Source of the DNA: Streptomyces avermitilis MA-4680 = NBRC 14893
Lineage (GTDB): Bacteria > Actinomycetota > Actinomycetes > Streptomycetales > Streptomycetaceae
Length of the DNA stretch: 64,000 nucleotides
NCBI RefSeq assembly: GCF_000009765.2
Contig: NC_003155.5
Span: forward strand, 3,224,001-3,288,000
Direction: 5' to 3'
How positions within the stretch are numbered: the first letter of the stretch is position 1; each line of letters opens with the position of its first letter. Shown here in pieces: positions 17,855-29,314 of this stretch. The position numbers were made by a program, and so were the translations under genes. The notes under the pieces are model-generated. The model was not told where the DNA came from and ran no database searches. It saw only the letters and a program-made list of their open reading frames with translations.

Positions 17855-19270
17855 TCAGTAAGCGCGCGCGACGACGGCGACGTTACCGGGTGCGTCGTCG
17901 GCGCCCGGCACCGACCCGTCCTCGGCGACCAGACACCGTACGGACGCAGCGTGCTCGGCCAGCTCGGCCTCGCCCCTCTCGCCGAGGGTCGCCCACGGAA
18001 TGCGCGCCCAGCCGCCGCCGGCGGCCGCCTCGACGGCCTCCTCGATCGTCGACACGTCCGACGTACGGGATGCGCGGCGCTCGCGCGCCTGCCTCAGAAG
18101 GAGCGCCTGGTCCTCCTCGAGGGCCGTGGGCAGCAGCGCGGCCAGCGCGTCCAGCGCCACCGGCTCCTTGCCGCCGGGGATACGGCGCGCCACCATCGCG
18201 GTGCCGTTCTCCAGGTCACGGGGGCCGACCTCGACGCGTACGGGCACGCCCTTCAGCTCCCAGTCGACGGCGCGGCGCCCGAAGGGGACGTCGGTGCGGT
18301 CGTCCACCTGGACGCGCAGGCCCGCCGCCTTCAGCCGGTCGCCGGTCTCGCGGACCTTGGCCAGAACCGCTTCGTCGCCCTTGATCGCGAGGACGACGAC
18401 CTGGGTCTGGGCCAGGCGAGGCGGCACCCGCAGGCCGTTGTCATCGCCGTGCATCATCACCAGTGCGCCGATCATGCGCGTGGTGGACCCCCAGGAGGTC
18501 TGCCAGACGAGTTCCTGCTTGCCCTCCTTCGACAGGTACTGGGTGTGGAACGCCCTGGCGAAGTTCTGGCCCAGCTCGTGGCTGGTGCCCATCTGGAGGG
18601 CCTTGCCGTCGCCCATCATGCCTTCGAGCGTGAGGGTGTTGACGGCACCGGCGAAGCGCTCCTTGGCGGTCTTGCGGCCGAGGACGACGTCCATCGCAAG
18701 GACGTTCTCCATGAAGTCCGCGTAGACGTGCCGGTGGATGTGGGCCGCGAAGTCGCGCGCCTCCTCGTACGTGGCGTGCGCCGTGTGCCCCTCCTGCCAC
18801 AGGAACTCGGTCGTCCGCAGGAACAGACGGGGGCGCAGCTCCCAACGCACCACGTTCGCCCACTGGTTGATCAGCAGCGGCAGGTCGCGGTAGCTCTGTA
18901 CCCACTTCGAGAAGTAGTCGTTGATGATCATCTCGGAGGTGGGACGGACGACCGCGGGCTCCTCCAGCTCCTTGCCGCCGCCGTGCGTGACCACGGCGAG
19001 CTCGGGCGCGAAGCCCTCCACATGGTCGGCCTCCTTGGTGAGGTACGACTGCGGAATCAGCAGCGGGAAGTACGCGTTCTGGGTGCCCGTCTCCTTGATG
19101 CGGGCGTCCATCTCCTGCTGCATCCGCTCCCACAGCCCGTACCCGTACGGTCGGATGACCATGGTGCCGCGCACCGGCCCGTTGTCCGCCAGTTCGGCCT
19201 TGTTGATCAGATCCTGGTACCAGCGCGGGAAGTCGTCCGCCCGGGGCGTGAGAACGGGTGCCTTTGCCAT
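17855..19270 (-). CDS. proS: Prolyl-tRNA synthetase, eukaryote/archaea-like type
   Basis: A 471-residue class II aminoacyl-tRNA synthetase charging tRNA-Pro. The N-terminus (PRWYQDLINKAELADNGPVRG) and lack of the bacterial editing insertion mark it as the short, ProRS type related to archaeal and eukaryotic enzymes. Motif 2 is in NVVRWELRPRLFLRTTEFLWQEGHTAH and motif 3 in SWGSTTRMIGALVMMHGDD; the anticodon domain contains DDRTDVPFGRRAVDWELKGVP. ATG 19270 is selected from a much longer frame since the upstream part has no conserved sequence. It is convergent with nothing and divergent from the methyltransferase gene. Confidence 0.94.
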   Translation of the reverse strand: MAKAPVLTPRADDFPRWYQDLINKAELADNGPVRGTMVIRPYGYGLWERMQQEMDARIKETGTQNAYFPLLIPQSYLTKEADHVEGFAPELAVVTHGGGKELEEPAVVRPTSEMIINDYFSKWVQSYRDLPLLINQWANVVRWELRPRLFLRTTEFLWQEGHTAHATYEEARDFAAHIHRHVYADFMENVLAMDVVLGRKTAKERFAGAVNTLTLEGMMGDGKALQMGTSHELGQNFARAFHTQYLSKEGKQELVWQTSWGSTTRMIGALVMMHGDDNGLRVPPRLAQTQVVVLAIKGDEAVLAKVRETGDRLKAAGLRVQVDDRTDVPFGRRAVDWELKGVPVRVEVGPRDLENGTAMVARRIPGGKEPVALDALAALLPTALEEDQALLLRQARERRASRTSDVSTIEEAVEAAAGGGWARIPWATLGERGEAELAEHAASVRCLVAEDGSVPGADDAPGNVAVVARAY

Positions 19271-19502
19271 GGCGCGATGGTACGGGCAGGCCCTCCCGCG
19301 CCGGGCATCAATTGTCACCCGCACGTGCCCCTCCGGCGCGTGCCCTGGGCGCGCGCAGACGGCGCACAAGGAGTGGGCCGCAACCCCTGGACGCCACGAC
19401 GGGCGCGGAGTTTCCTGGCATACGGGGGGAGTGCGAGCGCACTGCACGGGGGCCATGGAATCGGGGCACAGGGGCAACTCTCGGCGGATTGGGGCGCTTT
19501 CG

Positions 19503-20366
19503 ATGACACCTACGCTCGTGCGGCAGCACCTACCTCACGCGGGGCCCGCGCCCCGTGTGGACCCGTGTGCACGCGCGCGTGACTGGGCCGAGATCCAGGA
19601 GCGGATGCTGGTGCCGCTCTACGAGGCCGTCCACGAGCGGCTCGAGGTGGGCCCCGGCACCCGGCTGCTCGGGCTCGGCTGCGGTTCCGGTCTGGCCCTG
19701 CTGACGGCGGCGTCCCGGGGTGCCGCGGTCACCGGTGTCGACACGCGGGTGCCCGAGCGGCTGGCCCTCGCGCGCGAACGGCTGCTGCCCGAGTCGCGGG
19801 GCACACGCGCGCGTACGGACCCGCGCATCGTCGACGGCACCCCCGAGGACGCGGCCGCCGCTCCCGGGGAACCCGGGTACAACCTGGTGACCGCCTTCGA
19901 GCCGATCGGCTGCGCGACCGGGGACGCCGAAAGGCTCGGCGAACTCCTCGCCGCCGCGACACCGCTCGCCGGGCGCGGGACGCCCGTGGTGCTCGCCGGA
20001 TGGGGGCCGCCGGAACGGTGCGCCACCTCCTCGGTGCTGCGCGTCGCCACCCGGCTGGCCGATCCGCTGCGCGGTGCGCGCAGTTGGCGCCCCGCGCTCC
20101 GCGACGACCTCGAGGAGATCGCCCAGCGGGCCGGCCTCAGGCCGGACGGGTCGGGACGGGTGGCGTGCCCCTTCGGGTACGCCGATGTGAACAACGCGGT
20201 ACGGGGGCTGCTGTCCACGGGGCTGTTCGACCCGGCGATCACGGCGACCGGCCAGGAGCAGGTGGACAAGGAAGTGACGGAGGCACTGCATCCGCATGTG
20301 CGGCAGGACGGGACCGTGTGGATGCCGAACGTCTTCCGCTATCTGATCGCCCGCACGCCCCAGTGA
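19503..20366 (+). CDS. SAM-dependent methyltransferase-like protein
   Basis: A 287-residue class I methyltransferase. The SAM-binding motif is seen in TRLLGLGCGSGLALL and the acidic loop in TGVDTRVPERLALARE; a later VLAGWGPPERC resembles the motif III strand. The substrate cannot be told. ATG 19503 is preferred although an in-frame ATG at 19455 is also possible; neither has a strong ribosome site. The gene converges on ffh with a very strong hairpin between them, and is divergent from proS. Confidence 0.85.
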   Translation: MTPTLVRQHLPHAGPAPRVDPCARARDWAEIQERMLVPLYEAVHERLEVGPGTRLLGLGCGSGLALLTAASRGAAVTGVDTRVPERLALARERLLPESRGTRARTDPRIVDGTPEDAAAAPGEPGYNLVTAFEPIGCATGDAERLGELLAAATPLAGRGTPVVLAGWGPPERCATSSVLRVATRLADPLRGARSWRPALRDDLEEIAQRAGLRPDGSGRVACPFGYADVNNAVRGLLSTGLFDPAITATGQEQVDKEVTEALHPHVRQDGTVWMPNVFRYLIARTPQ

Positions 20367-20392
20367 TCAGATACCCCCGTACCCGCGGGAAC

Positions 20393-20430
20393 GCGCTGGG
20401 GCGCCCCTCCGGAGAGGGGCGCCCCAGCGC
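20393..20430. terminator. Bidirectional terminator hairpin
   Basis: A perfect 17-base inverted repeat (20393-20409 and 20414-20430) with a 4-base loop (CGGA), between the convergent methyltransferase and ffh stop codons. No T-run is present, as often in Streptomyces. It can serve both genes. Confidence 0.88.
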
Positions 20431-20451
20431 CGTACACCACCTGCTCGGGCG

Positions 20452-22002
20452 TCAGCCCATGAACTTCTTGAACTCGTCCGGCAGCTCGAAGTCCTGGCCG
20501 CCCTGCTGGGGCAGGCCGAACGCGTTGCCGCCCTGGTCCGCGGCCTCCTTGCGGGCGGCCTCCTCCAGCTCCTGCTGCCTGCGCTTCATCGGGTTGCCCG
20601 AGCGCTGCTTGCCCTTGGCCTGCTTCTGCTTCTTCTTCTGCCGGCCGGGGCCGCCACCCATGCCCGGCATCCCGGGCATACCCGGCATACCGCCGCCCTG
20701 GGCCATGCGGGACATCATCTTGCGGGCCTCGAAGAACCGCTCGACCAGGCCCTTGACCGCGCTGACGTCGACGCCGGAACCCTTGGCGATACGGGCGCGG
20801 CGCGAGCCGTTGATGATCGTCGGCTCCTGGCGCTCGGCCGGGGTCATCGACTTGATGATCGCGGCCGTGCGGTCGACGTCGCGCTCGTCGAGGTTGTTGA
20901 TCTGGTCCTTGATCTGGCCCATGCCGGGCAGCATGCCGAGCAGCTTGCTGATGCTGCCCATCTTCCGGACCTGCTCCATCTGGGACAGGAAGTCGTCGAG
21001 CGTGAAGTCCTGGCCCTTCTTGGACGCCAGCTTCGAGGCCATCTTCTCGGCCTCTTCTTGGCTGAACGTCTTCTCCGCCTGCTCGATCAGGGTGAGCAGG
21101 TCACCCATGTCGAGGATGCGGGAGGCCATCCGGTCCGGGTGGAAGGCGTCGAAGTCGTCGAGCTTCTCGCCGTTCGACGCGAACATGATCGGCTTGCCGG
21201 TGACCGAGGCGATCGACAGGGCGGCGCCACCGCGGGCGTCGCCGTCGAGCTTCGACAGGACCACGCCGTCGAAACCGACACCGTCACGGAAGGCCTCCGC
21301 GGTGTTGACCGCGTCCTGACCGATCATCGCGTCGACGACGAAGAGGATCTCGTCCGGCGAGACCGCGTCACGGATGTCCGCGGCCTGCTGCATCAGTTCC
21401 TGGTCGATGCCGAGGCGGCCCGCGGTGTCCACGATCACGATGTCGTGGACCTTGGTCTTCGCGAACTCGATGGAGTCCTTGGCGACCTTGACCGGGTCAC
21501 CCACGCCGTTGCCCGGCTCGGGCGCGTAGACCGCGACGCCGGCGCGCTCGGCGACGACGCTGAGCTGGTTGACCGCGTTCGGGCGCTGGAGGTCGGCGGC
21601 GACGAGGATCGGGGAGTGGCCCTGGTCCTTGAGGTGCTTGCCGAGCTTTCCGGCGAGCGTGGTCTTACCGGCACCCTGCAGACCCGCGAGCATGATCACG
21701 GTGGGCGGGTTCTTGGCGAACCTGAGGCGTCGCGTCTCGCCGCCGAGGATCGTGACGAGTTCCTCGTTCACGATCTTCAGGACCTGCTGGGCCGGGTTCA
21801 GCGCCTTGGAGACCTCGGAGCCGAGGGCGCGCTCCTTGACGTTCTTGATGAAGGTCCGGACGACCGGCAGGGCCACGTCCGCCTCGAGGAGCGCGATACG
21901 GATCTCGCGGGCCGTGGCGTCGATGTCCGCCTCGGACAACCGTCCCTTGCCCCGCAGGTTCTTGAAAGTGGCTGAGAGGCGATCGGAGAGAGTATCGAAC
22001 AC
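20452..22002 (-). CDS. ffh: Signal recognition particle GTPase Ffh (SRP54)
   Basis: A 516-residue SRP54 protein that binds 4.5S RNA and nascent signal sequences and docks on FtsY. The N domain starts VFDTLSDRLSATFKNLRGKG, the G domain has GLQGAGKTTLAGKLG, ADLQRPNAV, DTAGRLG and TKLDGD-like SKLDGDARGG, and the Met-rich M domain includes PGMGQIKDQINN and a GMPGMPGMPGM stretch, ending in a Lys/Gln-rich tail. The GTG start at 22002 is the family start; the open frame reaches upstream to 22926 without meaning. FtsY, its receptor, is 7 kb away. Confidence 0.97.
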   Translation of the reverse strand: MFDTLSDRLSATFKNLRGKGRLSEADIDATAREIRIALLEADVALPVVRTFIKNVKERALGSEVSKALNPAQQVLKIVNEELVTILGGETRRLRFAKNPPTVIMLAGLQGAGKTTLAGKLGKHLKDQGHSPILVAADLQRPNAVNQLSVVAERAGVAVYAPEPGNGVGDPVKVAKDSIEFAKTKVHDIVIVDTAGRLGIDQELMQQAADIRDAVSPDEILFVVDAMIGQDAVNTAEAFRDGVGFDGVVLSKLDGDARGGAALSIASVTGKPIMFASNGEKLDDFDAFHPDRMASRILDMGDLLTLIEQAEKTFSQEEAEKMASKLASKKGQDFTLDDFLSQMEQVRKMGSISKLLGMLPGMGQIKDQINNLDERDVDRTAAIIKSMTPAERQEPTIINGSRRARIAKGSGVDVSAVKGLVERFFEARKMMSRMAQGGGMPGMPGMPGMGGGPGRQKKKQKQAKGKQRSGNPMKRRQQELEEAARKEAADQGGNAFGLPQQGGQDFELPDEFKKFMG

Positions 22003-22142
22003 GGCGCTCGTCGGTCCTCGGAGTCGGGGGCAGTCTGGGTCGCCCTCCAGGGTATCTGGCCGCGTGCGGTCGGGTCTCCACCGCGTGCGTACGAAACCGG
22101 GGACGCCGTACACGGCGGAGGGCGCCCCCGGTCCGGCCGGCG

Positions 22143-24598
22143 CTAAGTGCGCAATGTCTCCTCCAGCGCCCGCGCCACCGTCGCCGCCTCCTCGCCCGGC
22201 AGGGGCCCGCCCCTCGTACCGGTGACATAGAAGGCGTCCACGGCGTTCGCGCCCAGCGTCGACACGTGCATGCTGCGCACCCGTACGCCCGACTTCTCCA
22301 GCGCCCGCCCGATGCGGTGCAGCAGGCCGGGGGCGTCGTGGGCGCGGACCTCGATGACCGTGGCCAGGTGGGAGGCCGCCGAGGCGACGGTCACATGCGG
22401 CGGGGGCGCCACGACACCGCGGCGTCGCGGATAGGCGGCGTCCCGCTCGGCGAGACGGGCCGCGATGTCCAGGGAGCCGTCGAGGGCGCGGACGAGGTCG
22501 GCACGCAGCCGGGCGGCCTGCGGCAGGGAGCCGTACTCCGCCGCCACCCGCCAGTTCAGCAGCAGTACGGAGCCCTCGACCCCGTCCGGCAGCGGCAGCG
22601 CCCGCAGTTCCGCCGTACGGACCGTGAGCCGGTGCATCGCGAGCACCCCGGCGACCGCCGGCAGTACGCCCGACTGGTCCGGCACCGCGATGAGCAGCTC
22701 CACGCCCAGGGGCTCCGGGTCGTCCGGGACCGCGTTGTCGGCCTCGGTGGCCCCCGGTTCGGTCTGGGCACGCAGCGCCAGCACCGGGCCGCCGGTGCGG
22801 AAGGCCTCGACGGCGAGACGTTCCTGCTCGGCGGTGGGCGCGGCGGCCTCCGGCTCCTCGGGGGCGTCGCCCGCGAGCACGGCCGAGACCCGCTTCACCA
22901 GGTCGGCCACCAGGGAACCCCGCCACGACGACCAGGCGGCGGGCCCGGTGGCCAGCGCGTCGGACTCGGTCAGCGCGTGCAGCAGCTCGAGGGTGCTCTG
23001 GGAACCGACCACCTCGGCGACCGCGCGCACGGTCGCCGGGTCCTCCAGGTCACGCCGGGTCGCCGTCTCGACGAGCAGCAGATGGTGGCGTACGAGGGTG
23101 GCGAGGACGGCGATGTCCTCGCGGTCGAAGCCGATCCGGGCCGCCACGTCCCGCGCGATGATCTCGCCGGCGACGGAGTGGTCGCCGGGCCAGCCCTTGC
23201 CGATGTCGTGCAGCAGGGCGGACACCAGGAGGAGGTCGGGGCGGCCGACGCGGCGGGCCAGTTCGGAGGCGCGGACGGCCGTCTCGATGAGGTGCCGGTC
23301 GACGGTCCAGATGTGCACGGCGTTGCGCTGGGGGCGACAGCGGACCCGTTCCCAGTCGGGCAGCAGGCGGGTGATCAGGCCCTCCGCCTCCAGCGCCTCC
23401 CAGACCTCGATGGTCGAGGGGCCGGAGCCGAGCAGCGTCACCAGCTGCTCGCGGGCCTCCGCGGGCCACGGGGTGGGCAGGGGGCGCGCGGCGGCGGCCA
23501 TGCGCCGGACCGCGTGCAGGGAGAGCGGCAGCCCGGACTGGGCGGCCGCCGCGGCGGCGCGCAGCGGCAGTACCGGGTCGCGGTCGGGGCGTGCGGTGCG
23601 GGCGAGGACGACCTCGCCGTCCTGCTCGACGACGCCCTCCGCGAGCGGTGAGCGCTCGGCGACCGGCTTTCCGCCGCCGAGCATGGCGCGCAGACGCGGC
23701 CGTACGGCGCGCGACCGCAGTACGCGCCCCACTTCGCGCCAGGTCACATCGCTCGCGTACGAGACGACGCGGGCGGCCTCGTACACCTGGCGAAGGAGGG
23801 TGTCGGCGTCGAGCAGGCCGAGTTCGGCGGCGACCTGGTCCTGCTCCTGCAACGCGAGCCTGTCGGTGGCGCGGCCGGTGGTGAGGTGGAGGGCGTCACG
23901 TACGTCGAGGAGCCGGCGGCGGGCGTCCGTGAGGCCCTCGCGCGGGGCGTCCGCCAGCCAGGACGCGGCGACCGCACGCAGCGCGGTGGCGTCCCTGAGG
24001 CCGCCCCTGGCCTCCTTGAGGTCGGGCTCCAGCAGGTACTGCAACTCGCCCTGCCGCTCGGCCCGTTCGGCGCACAGCTCCTGGAGTTCCGGGAGACGTT
24101 TCGGTGCCTGGTTGCGCCAGTCCGCGAGGACGGCGGTGCGCAGCCCGGCGGTCAGGGCGAGGTCGCCCGCGAGGTGCCGGGCGTCGAGGAGGCCGAGTTG
24201 CACCTTGAGGTCCTCACCCGCGGTCTTGCGTGCTTCGGCGGGCGTACGGACGGAGTGGTCGAGGGCGAGACCGAGGTCCCAGACCGGGTACCAGATGCGG
24301 TCGGCGAGGGCGGCGACCGCGCCCTGGTCACCGCCGTCGTGGAGCAGGAGCAGGTCGAGGTCGCTGCGTGGGGACAGTTCGCCGCGGCCGTAGCCGCCGA
24401 CCGCGACCAGTGACACGCCCCGCGGTCCCGCGCCGCCCGCGTCGAACAGGCCGGTCAGCCAGTCGTCGGTCAGTTCGGCGAGGGCAGCACGGCGCGGCGG
24501 CCCGGACCGCGCCCCCTCTGGAGGAGGCGCAGCCGGGCCGCCGCGTAGCCGCTGGGTCCCGAGTCCTCTGCATCCGTACGTACGTCCGTACTCGTCAC
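22143..24598 (-). CDS. glnD: PII uridylyl/adenylyltransferase GlnD, apparent frameshift near N-terminus
   Basis: GlnD modifies the PII protein GlnK (adenylylation in Streptomyces) according to nitrogen status. The nucleotidyltransferase motif (GGYGRGELSPRSDLDLLLL), HD domain (LLHDIGKGWPGDHSVAGE) and two ACT domains (near VAVPDQSGVLPAVAGVLA and VRAHDAPGLLHRIGRALE) are all present. The expected N-terminus VTSTDVRTDAEDSGPSGYAAARLRLLQ is coded from GTG 24598 (AGGAG site upstream), but a run of five C on the plus strand at 24512-24516 puts it out of frame with the remainder; six would join them into about 818 residues. This may be a sequencing error or a real mutation. In order with glnK and amtB. 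Confidence 0.9.
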
Positions 24599-24624
24599 CC
24601 AACGACTCCTGTTCTGTCGGTGCC

Positions 24625-26472
<1,848 letters not shown>

Positions 26473-26638
26473 CTAAGGGCCCGCGCGATCGTTATCGTGG
26501 CGCAACCTTCCGAGAAGGCAGAAAACCGGCCGCGGCTGCCATCCGATGACCTGGCATGGGGGAGCCGAGTCGGGCGGTTCGGGATGGCGGCCGCGGCCGG
26601 GGACCAAGGGGCCCTTGGGTGGCCGGCGGGACCGGGGG

Positions 26639-28114
26639 TCATACCGCTTCGGCGGTCTCGGGCAGGTGGACGGCGAGCTGGGCGGTCAGGTCGCCGACCT
26701 CGGCGAGATCGCCGAAATCGCGTACGGCCGTGTCGACGGTCTTTCGGATACGAGTGTTCACGCGCTCGGAGCGCACTTTTTTGGCGACTTCCATCGCCTC
26801 CTTGGCCAGAACGGCACTCCGCTCGGGCTCTCGCTGGAGCAGGTGCACGGTGGCCATGCCGATGAGGTTCAGTGCGTACGAACGCTGGTGCTCGCTGTCC
26901 TTGGCGAACAGGTCGACGGCCTTCTGCATCACGGGCTCGGCCAGGGAGGCGTAGGTGGGGCTGCGGCCCGCGACATAGGCGAGGTCGCGGTAGGAGTGGG
27001 AGTTCTCGCCGTGCAGCTCGGCCTCGGAGAAGAAGCGGATCCAGTCGGGCTCGGGCTCGTCGGACTCGAGCGCGTCGGCGAACGTGTCCTCGGCCATGCG
27101 GACGGCTCGCTTGCACTTGCCGGGCTGACCCATGTTGGCGTACGCGCGGGCCTCCATCGCATACAGCATGGACTGGGTGCGCGGGCTCGCGCAGTCACGG
27201 CTGCCGTACTGGGCGAGATGGATGAGTTCCAGGGCGTCCTCGGGGCGGCCGAGGTGGATCATCTGGCGGCTCATGCTGGAGAGCACGTACGAGCCGAGGG
27301 GCTTGTCGCCGGCCTCCTTGGCCGCGTGCAGGGCGAGGACCAAATACTTCTGCGCGGTGGGCTGGAGTCCCACGTCGTAGCTCATCCAGCCCGCCAGCTC
27401 GGCCAGCTCGGCGGCGACCTTGAACAGGCGTTTGGTGGTGGCCGCGGGCTGGGGCTCCTGGAGGAGGTCGGTCACCTCGTGCAGCTGGCCGACGACCGCT
27501 TTGCGGCGCAGGCCGCCGCCGCACTGGGCGTCCCACTGCCGGAACATCACGGTGGTGGATTCGAGGAGGTCCAGCTCGGGCCTGGACAGCCGGCCGGCGC
27601 GGCGCGACGCGGCCAGGGGCTCGGGCTCCTCCCGCGGGGCGGCGGGGCCGGGCACGAGCCAGCGCTGCATGGGTTCGATGAGGGACGGGCCGGCGGCGAG
27701 GGCCAGCGACGTACCGAGGAAGCCGCGCCGCGCCAGCATCAGGTCGCTGCGCGAGAACTCGCTGATCAGCGCCACGGTCTGCGGGCCCGTCCAGGGCAGG
27801 TCGACGCCGGACACAGACGGTGCCTGGTGGGCGGTGCGCAGTCCGAGGTCCTCGACGGCGACCACACAGCCGAAGCGCTCGGAGAACAGCTCGGACAGGA
27901 TGCGCGGAATCGGCTCACGCGGGTTCTCGCCGTCGAGCCAGCGCCGGACCCGCGAGGTGTCCGTGGAGATGTGGCTGGCCCCCAGCTGGCGGGCCCGGCG
28001 GTTCACCTGTCGTGCGAGCTCGCCCTTCGACCAGCCGCTGCGCACGAACCACGAGCCCAGAAGCTCATTGGGGCGCCTGTCAGCGTTCGTACCGCTTCCG
28101 CCGTTGCCGCCCAC
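26639..28114 (-). CDS. nsdA: NsdA-like regulator of differentiation and antibiotic production
   Basis: A 491-residue cytoplasmic protein with a DNA-binding-like N-terminal half and TPR repeats in the second half. The N-terminus shows a helix-turn-helix-like region (ELARQVNRRARQLGASHISTDTSRVRRWLDGENP) followed by a long helical body rich in TPR-type Ala/Gly/Trp positions (GRPEDALELIHLAQYG, ALNLIGMATVHLLQ). This is the family of NsdA, described in S. coelicolor as a negative regulator of sporulation and antibiotics. The start is GTG 28114. Its position next to amtB agrees with the coelicolor order as I recall it. Confidence 0.88.
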   Translation of the reverse strand: MGGNGGSGTNADRRPNELLGSWFVRSGWSKGELARQVNRRARQLGASHISTDTSRVRRWLDGENPREPIPRILSELFSERFGCVVAVEDLGLRTAHQAPSVSGVDLPWTGPQTVALISEFSRSDLMLARRGFLGTSLALAAGPSLIEPMQRWLVPGPAAPREEPEPLAASRRAGRLSRPELDLLESTTVMFRQWDAQCGGGLRRKAVVGQLHEVTDLLQEPQPAATTKRLFKVAAELAELAGWMSYDVGLQPTAQKYLVLALHAAKEAGDKPLGSYVLSSMSRQMIHLGRPEDALELIHLAQYGSRDCASPRTQSMLYAMEARAYANMGQPGKCKRAVRMAEDTFADALESDEPEPDWIRFFSEAELHGENSHSYRDLAYVAGRSPTYASLAEPVMQKAVDLFAKDSEHQRSYALNLIGMATVHLLQREPERSAVLAKEAMEVAKKVRSERVNTRIRKTVDTAVRDFGDLAEVGDLTAQLAVHLPETAEAV

Positions 28115-28562
28115 TGGAACGCCCCCATCCCTGAAACCACTTGTGCGCTGTGTGCGCCAAGCCCTACCAGAATGCCGGTAAACGCGGCCGTCTGTCCGGC
28201 GGTTCTCACCCGTCGAACGGTAAGCCGACTTGCCTCCGGCATACCCATGAGCGCATGCATCCCCAGGGCTCGTGCACTCAACGTAATCCCACGATCACGG
28301 GTCCAGCCATGGCGATCCCGGAAACGCCACCATTCGCCACCCCTTCGGATGAACTCCCGGCGACTCGTACGCGATTCACTTGACAGTGGACGGCCGGAAG
28401 TGGGTGAAGCGGTGCACAAAGAGGCGTGCGCCACCGAGCGCACTACCCGGAGCACCACAGGGCGCCGCCCGGAGCATGCGGCGACCGAGGAGGTCGGTAA
28501 CGCCGCGTCACGATCCGCTTCCGTCTCGTAACCACCGGCGCGCTGGACCCGTTGGAGGGGGT
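28115..28562. other. Divergent nsdA/Prim-Pol-like intergenic region
   Basis: A 448-base gap between the two divergent genes, with less GC than its flanks. Open frames here are short and show no conserved protein pattern, so I take it as regulatory sequence for both genes. A good GGAGG site lies just before 28563. No clear promoter boxes or repeats were found. Confidence 0.5.
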
Positions 28563-29225
28563 ATGGGCTTCACGATCGGCGGTACGCGCGGAATCCGCGA
28601 AATTCGACCCGGCGCCCGGCGCCGTGGCCGCTCGTCGGAGTGCACCGCCGTGGCCGAGTACACCGGACTGTGGGGCTGGGACGTCGTCGCCGGCGCCCGG
28701 GCCGCGGCGGGCGCGTGCTCCTGCGGCAGGGCGGAGTGCGTCCGGCCCGGCGCACATCCGCTGGACTTCGCCACTCCCCTGCCCGCCGGCGCGACGCTCG
28801 ACGAGGTGACCGAGGCCTGGGCCGAGGTCCCCGGCGCCGCCGTGCTGCTGCCGGTCGGCCGCGCGTTCGACGTGATCGAGGTCGCCGAGGCCGCCGGACG
28901 GCACGCCCTGGTCCGGCTGGAGCGCATGGGGCTCCCGCTCGGCCCGGTGACCGCGACTCCGGACGGCCGCGCCCACTTCTTCGTCGCCCCGGGCGCGGCG
29001 GCCGAACTCCCCGAGTTGCTCTACCGGATGGCCTGGGACGACACCTCCCTCGACCTGCGCGCCCTGGGCCCCGGTACGTACATCACGGCCCCGCCCTCCG
29101 ACCTCGGCGGTCTCGGGCCGGTGCGCTGGCTGCGCTCCCCCGCGCTCGACTCGGCGACGAACCCGCCCGCCGCGCGGCTGCTCCTGGGGACGCTGGCCTA
29201 CGTGGCGCATCGATCGCGCGCGTAG
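28563..29225 (+). CDS. Prim-Pol-like (bifunctional primase/polymerase N-terminal) protein
   Basis: A 220-residue protein resembling the N-terminal domain of bifunctional DNA primase/polymerases: GLWGWDVVAGA near the start, then a Cys cluster (CSCGRAEC with PGAHP), and an acidic strand FDVIEV where catalytic Prim-Pols show a DxD-type motif. The strand is altered (Asp then Glu after two residues), so catalytic activity is doubtful. Start ATG 28563 is preceded by GGAGG. It faces nsdA divergently and ftsY convergently, with a hairpin terminator between. The function is unknown in Streptomyces. Confidence 0.75.
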   Translation: MGFTIGGTRGIREIRPGARRRGRSSECTAVAEYTGLWGWDVVAGARAAAGACSCGRAECVRPGAHPLDFATPLPAGATLDEVTEAWAEVPGAAVLLPVGRAFDVIEVAEAAGRHALVRLERMGLPLGPVTATPDGRAHFFVAPGAAAELPELLYRMAWDDTSLDLRALGPGTYITAPPSDLGGLGPVRWLRSPALDSATNPPAARLLLGTLAYVAHRSRA

Positions 29226-29243
29226 CGCCACGCGCGCGCAGAC

Positions 29244-29284
29244 GAAGCGCCCGTCCCCAACCGCAACTCGGGGGCGGGCGCTTC
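29244..29284. terminator. Bidirectional terminator
   Basis: A hairpin with 14-15 base arms (GAAGCGCCCG-T-CCCC at 29244-29258 against GGGG-CGGGCGCTTC at 29271-29284) lies between the convergent Prim-Pol-like gene and ftsY. There is only a weak T-tract after it. Confidence 0.8.
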
Positions 29285-29314
29285 TTCGACCACTTACCAG
29301 GTTTCGTAAGTGGG

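Noticed and set aside
22003..22926. N-terminal extension of ffh read-through
   Set aside because: The frame is open but its sequence is Gly/Arg-rich without conservation; it overlaps glnD in another frame and Ffh normally starts at VFDTLSDRL.
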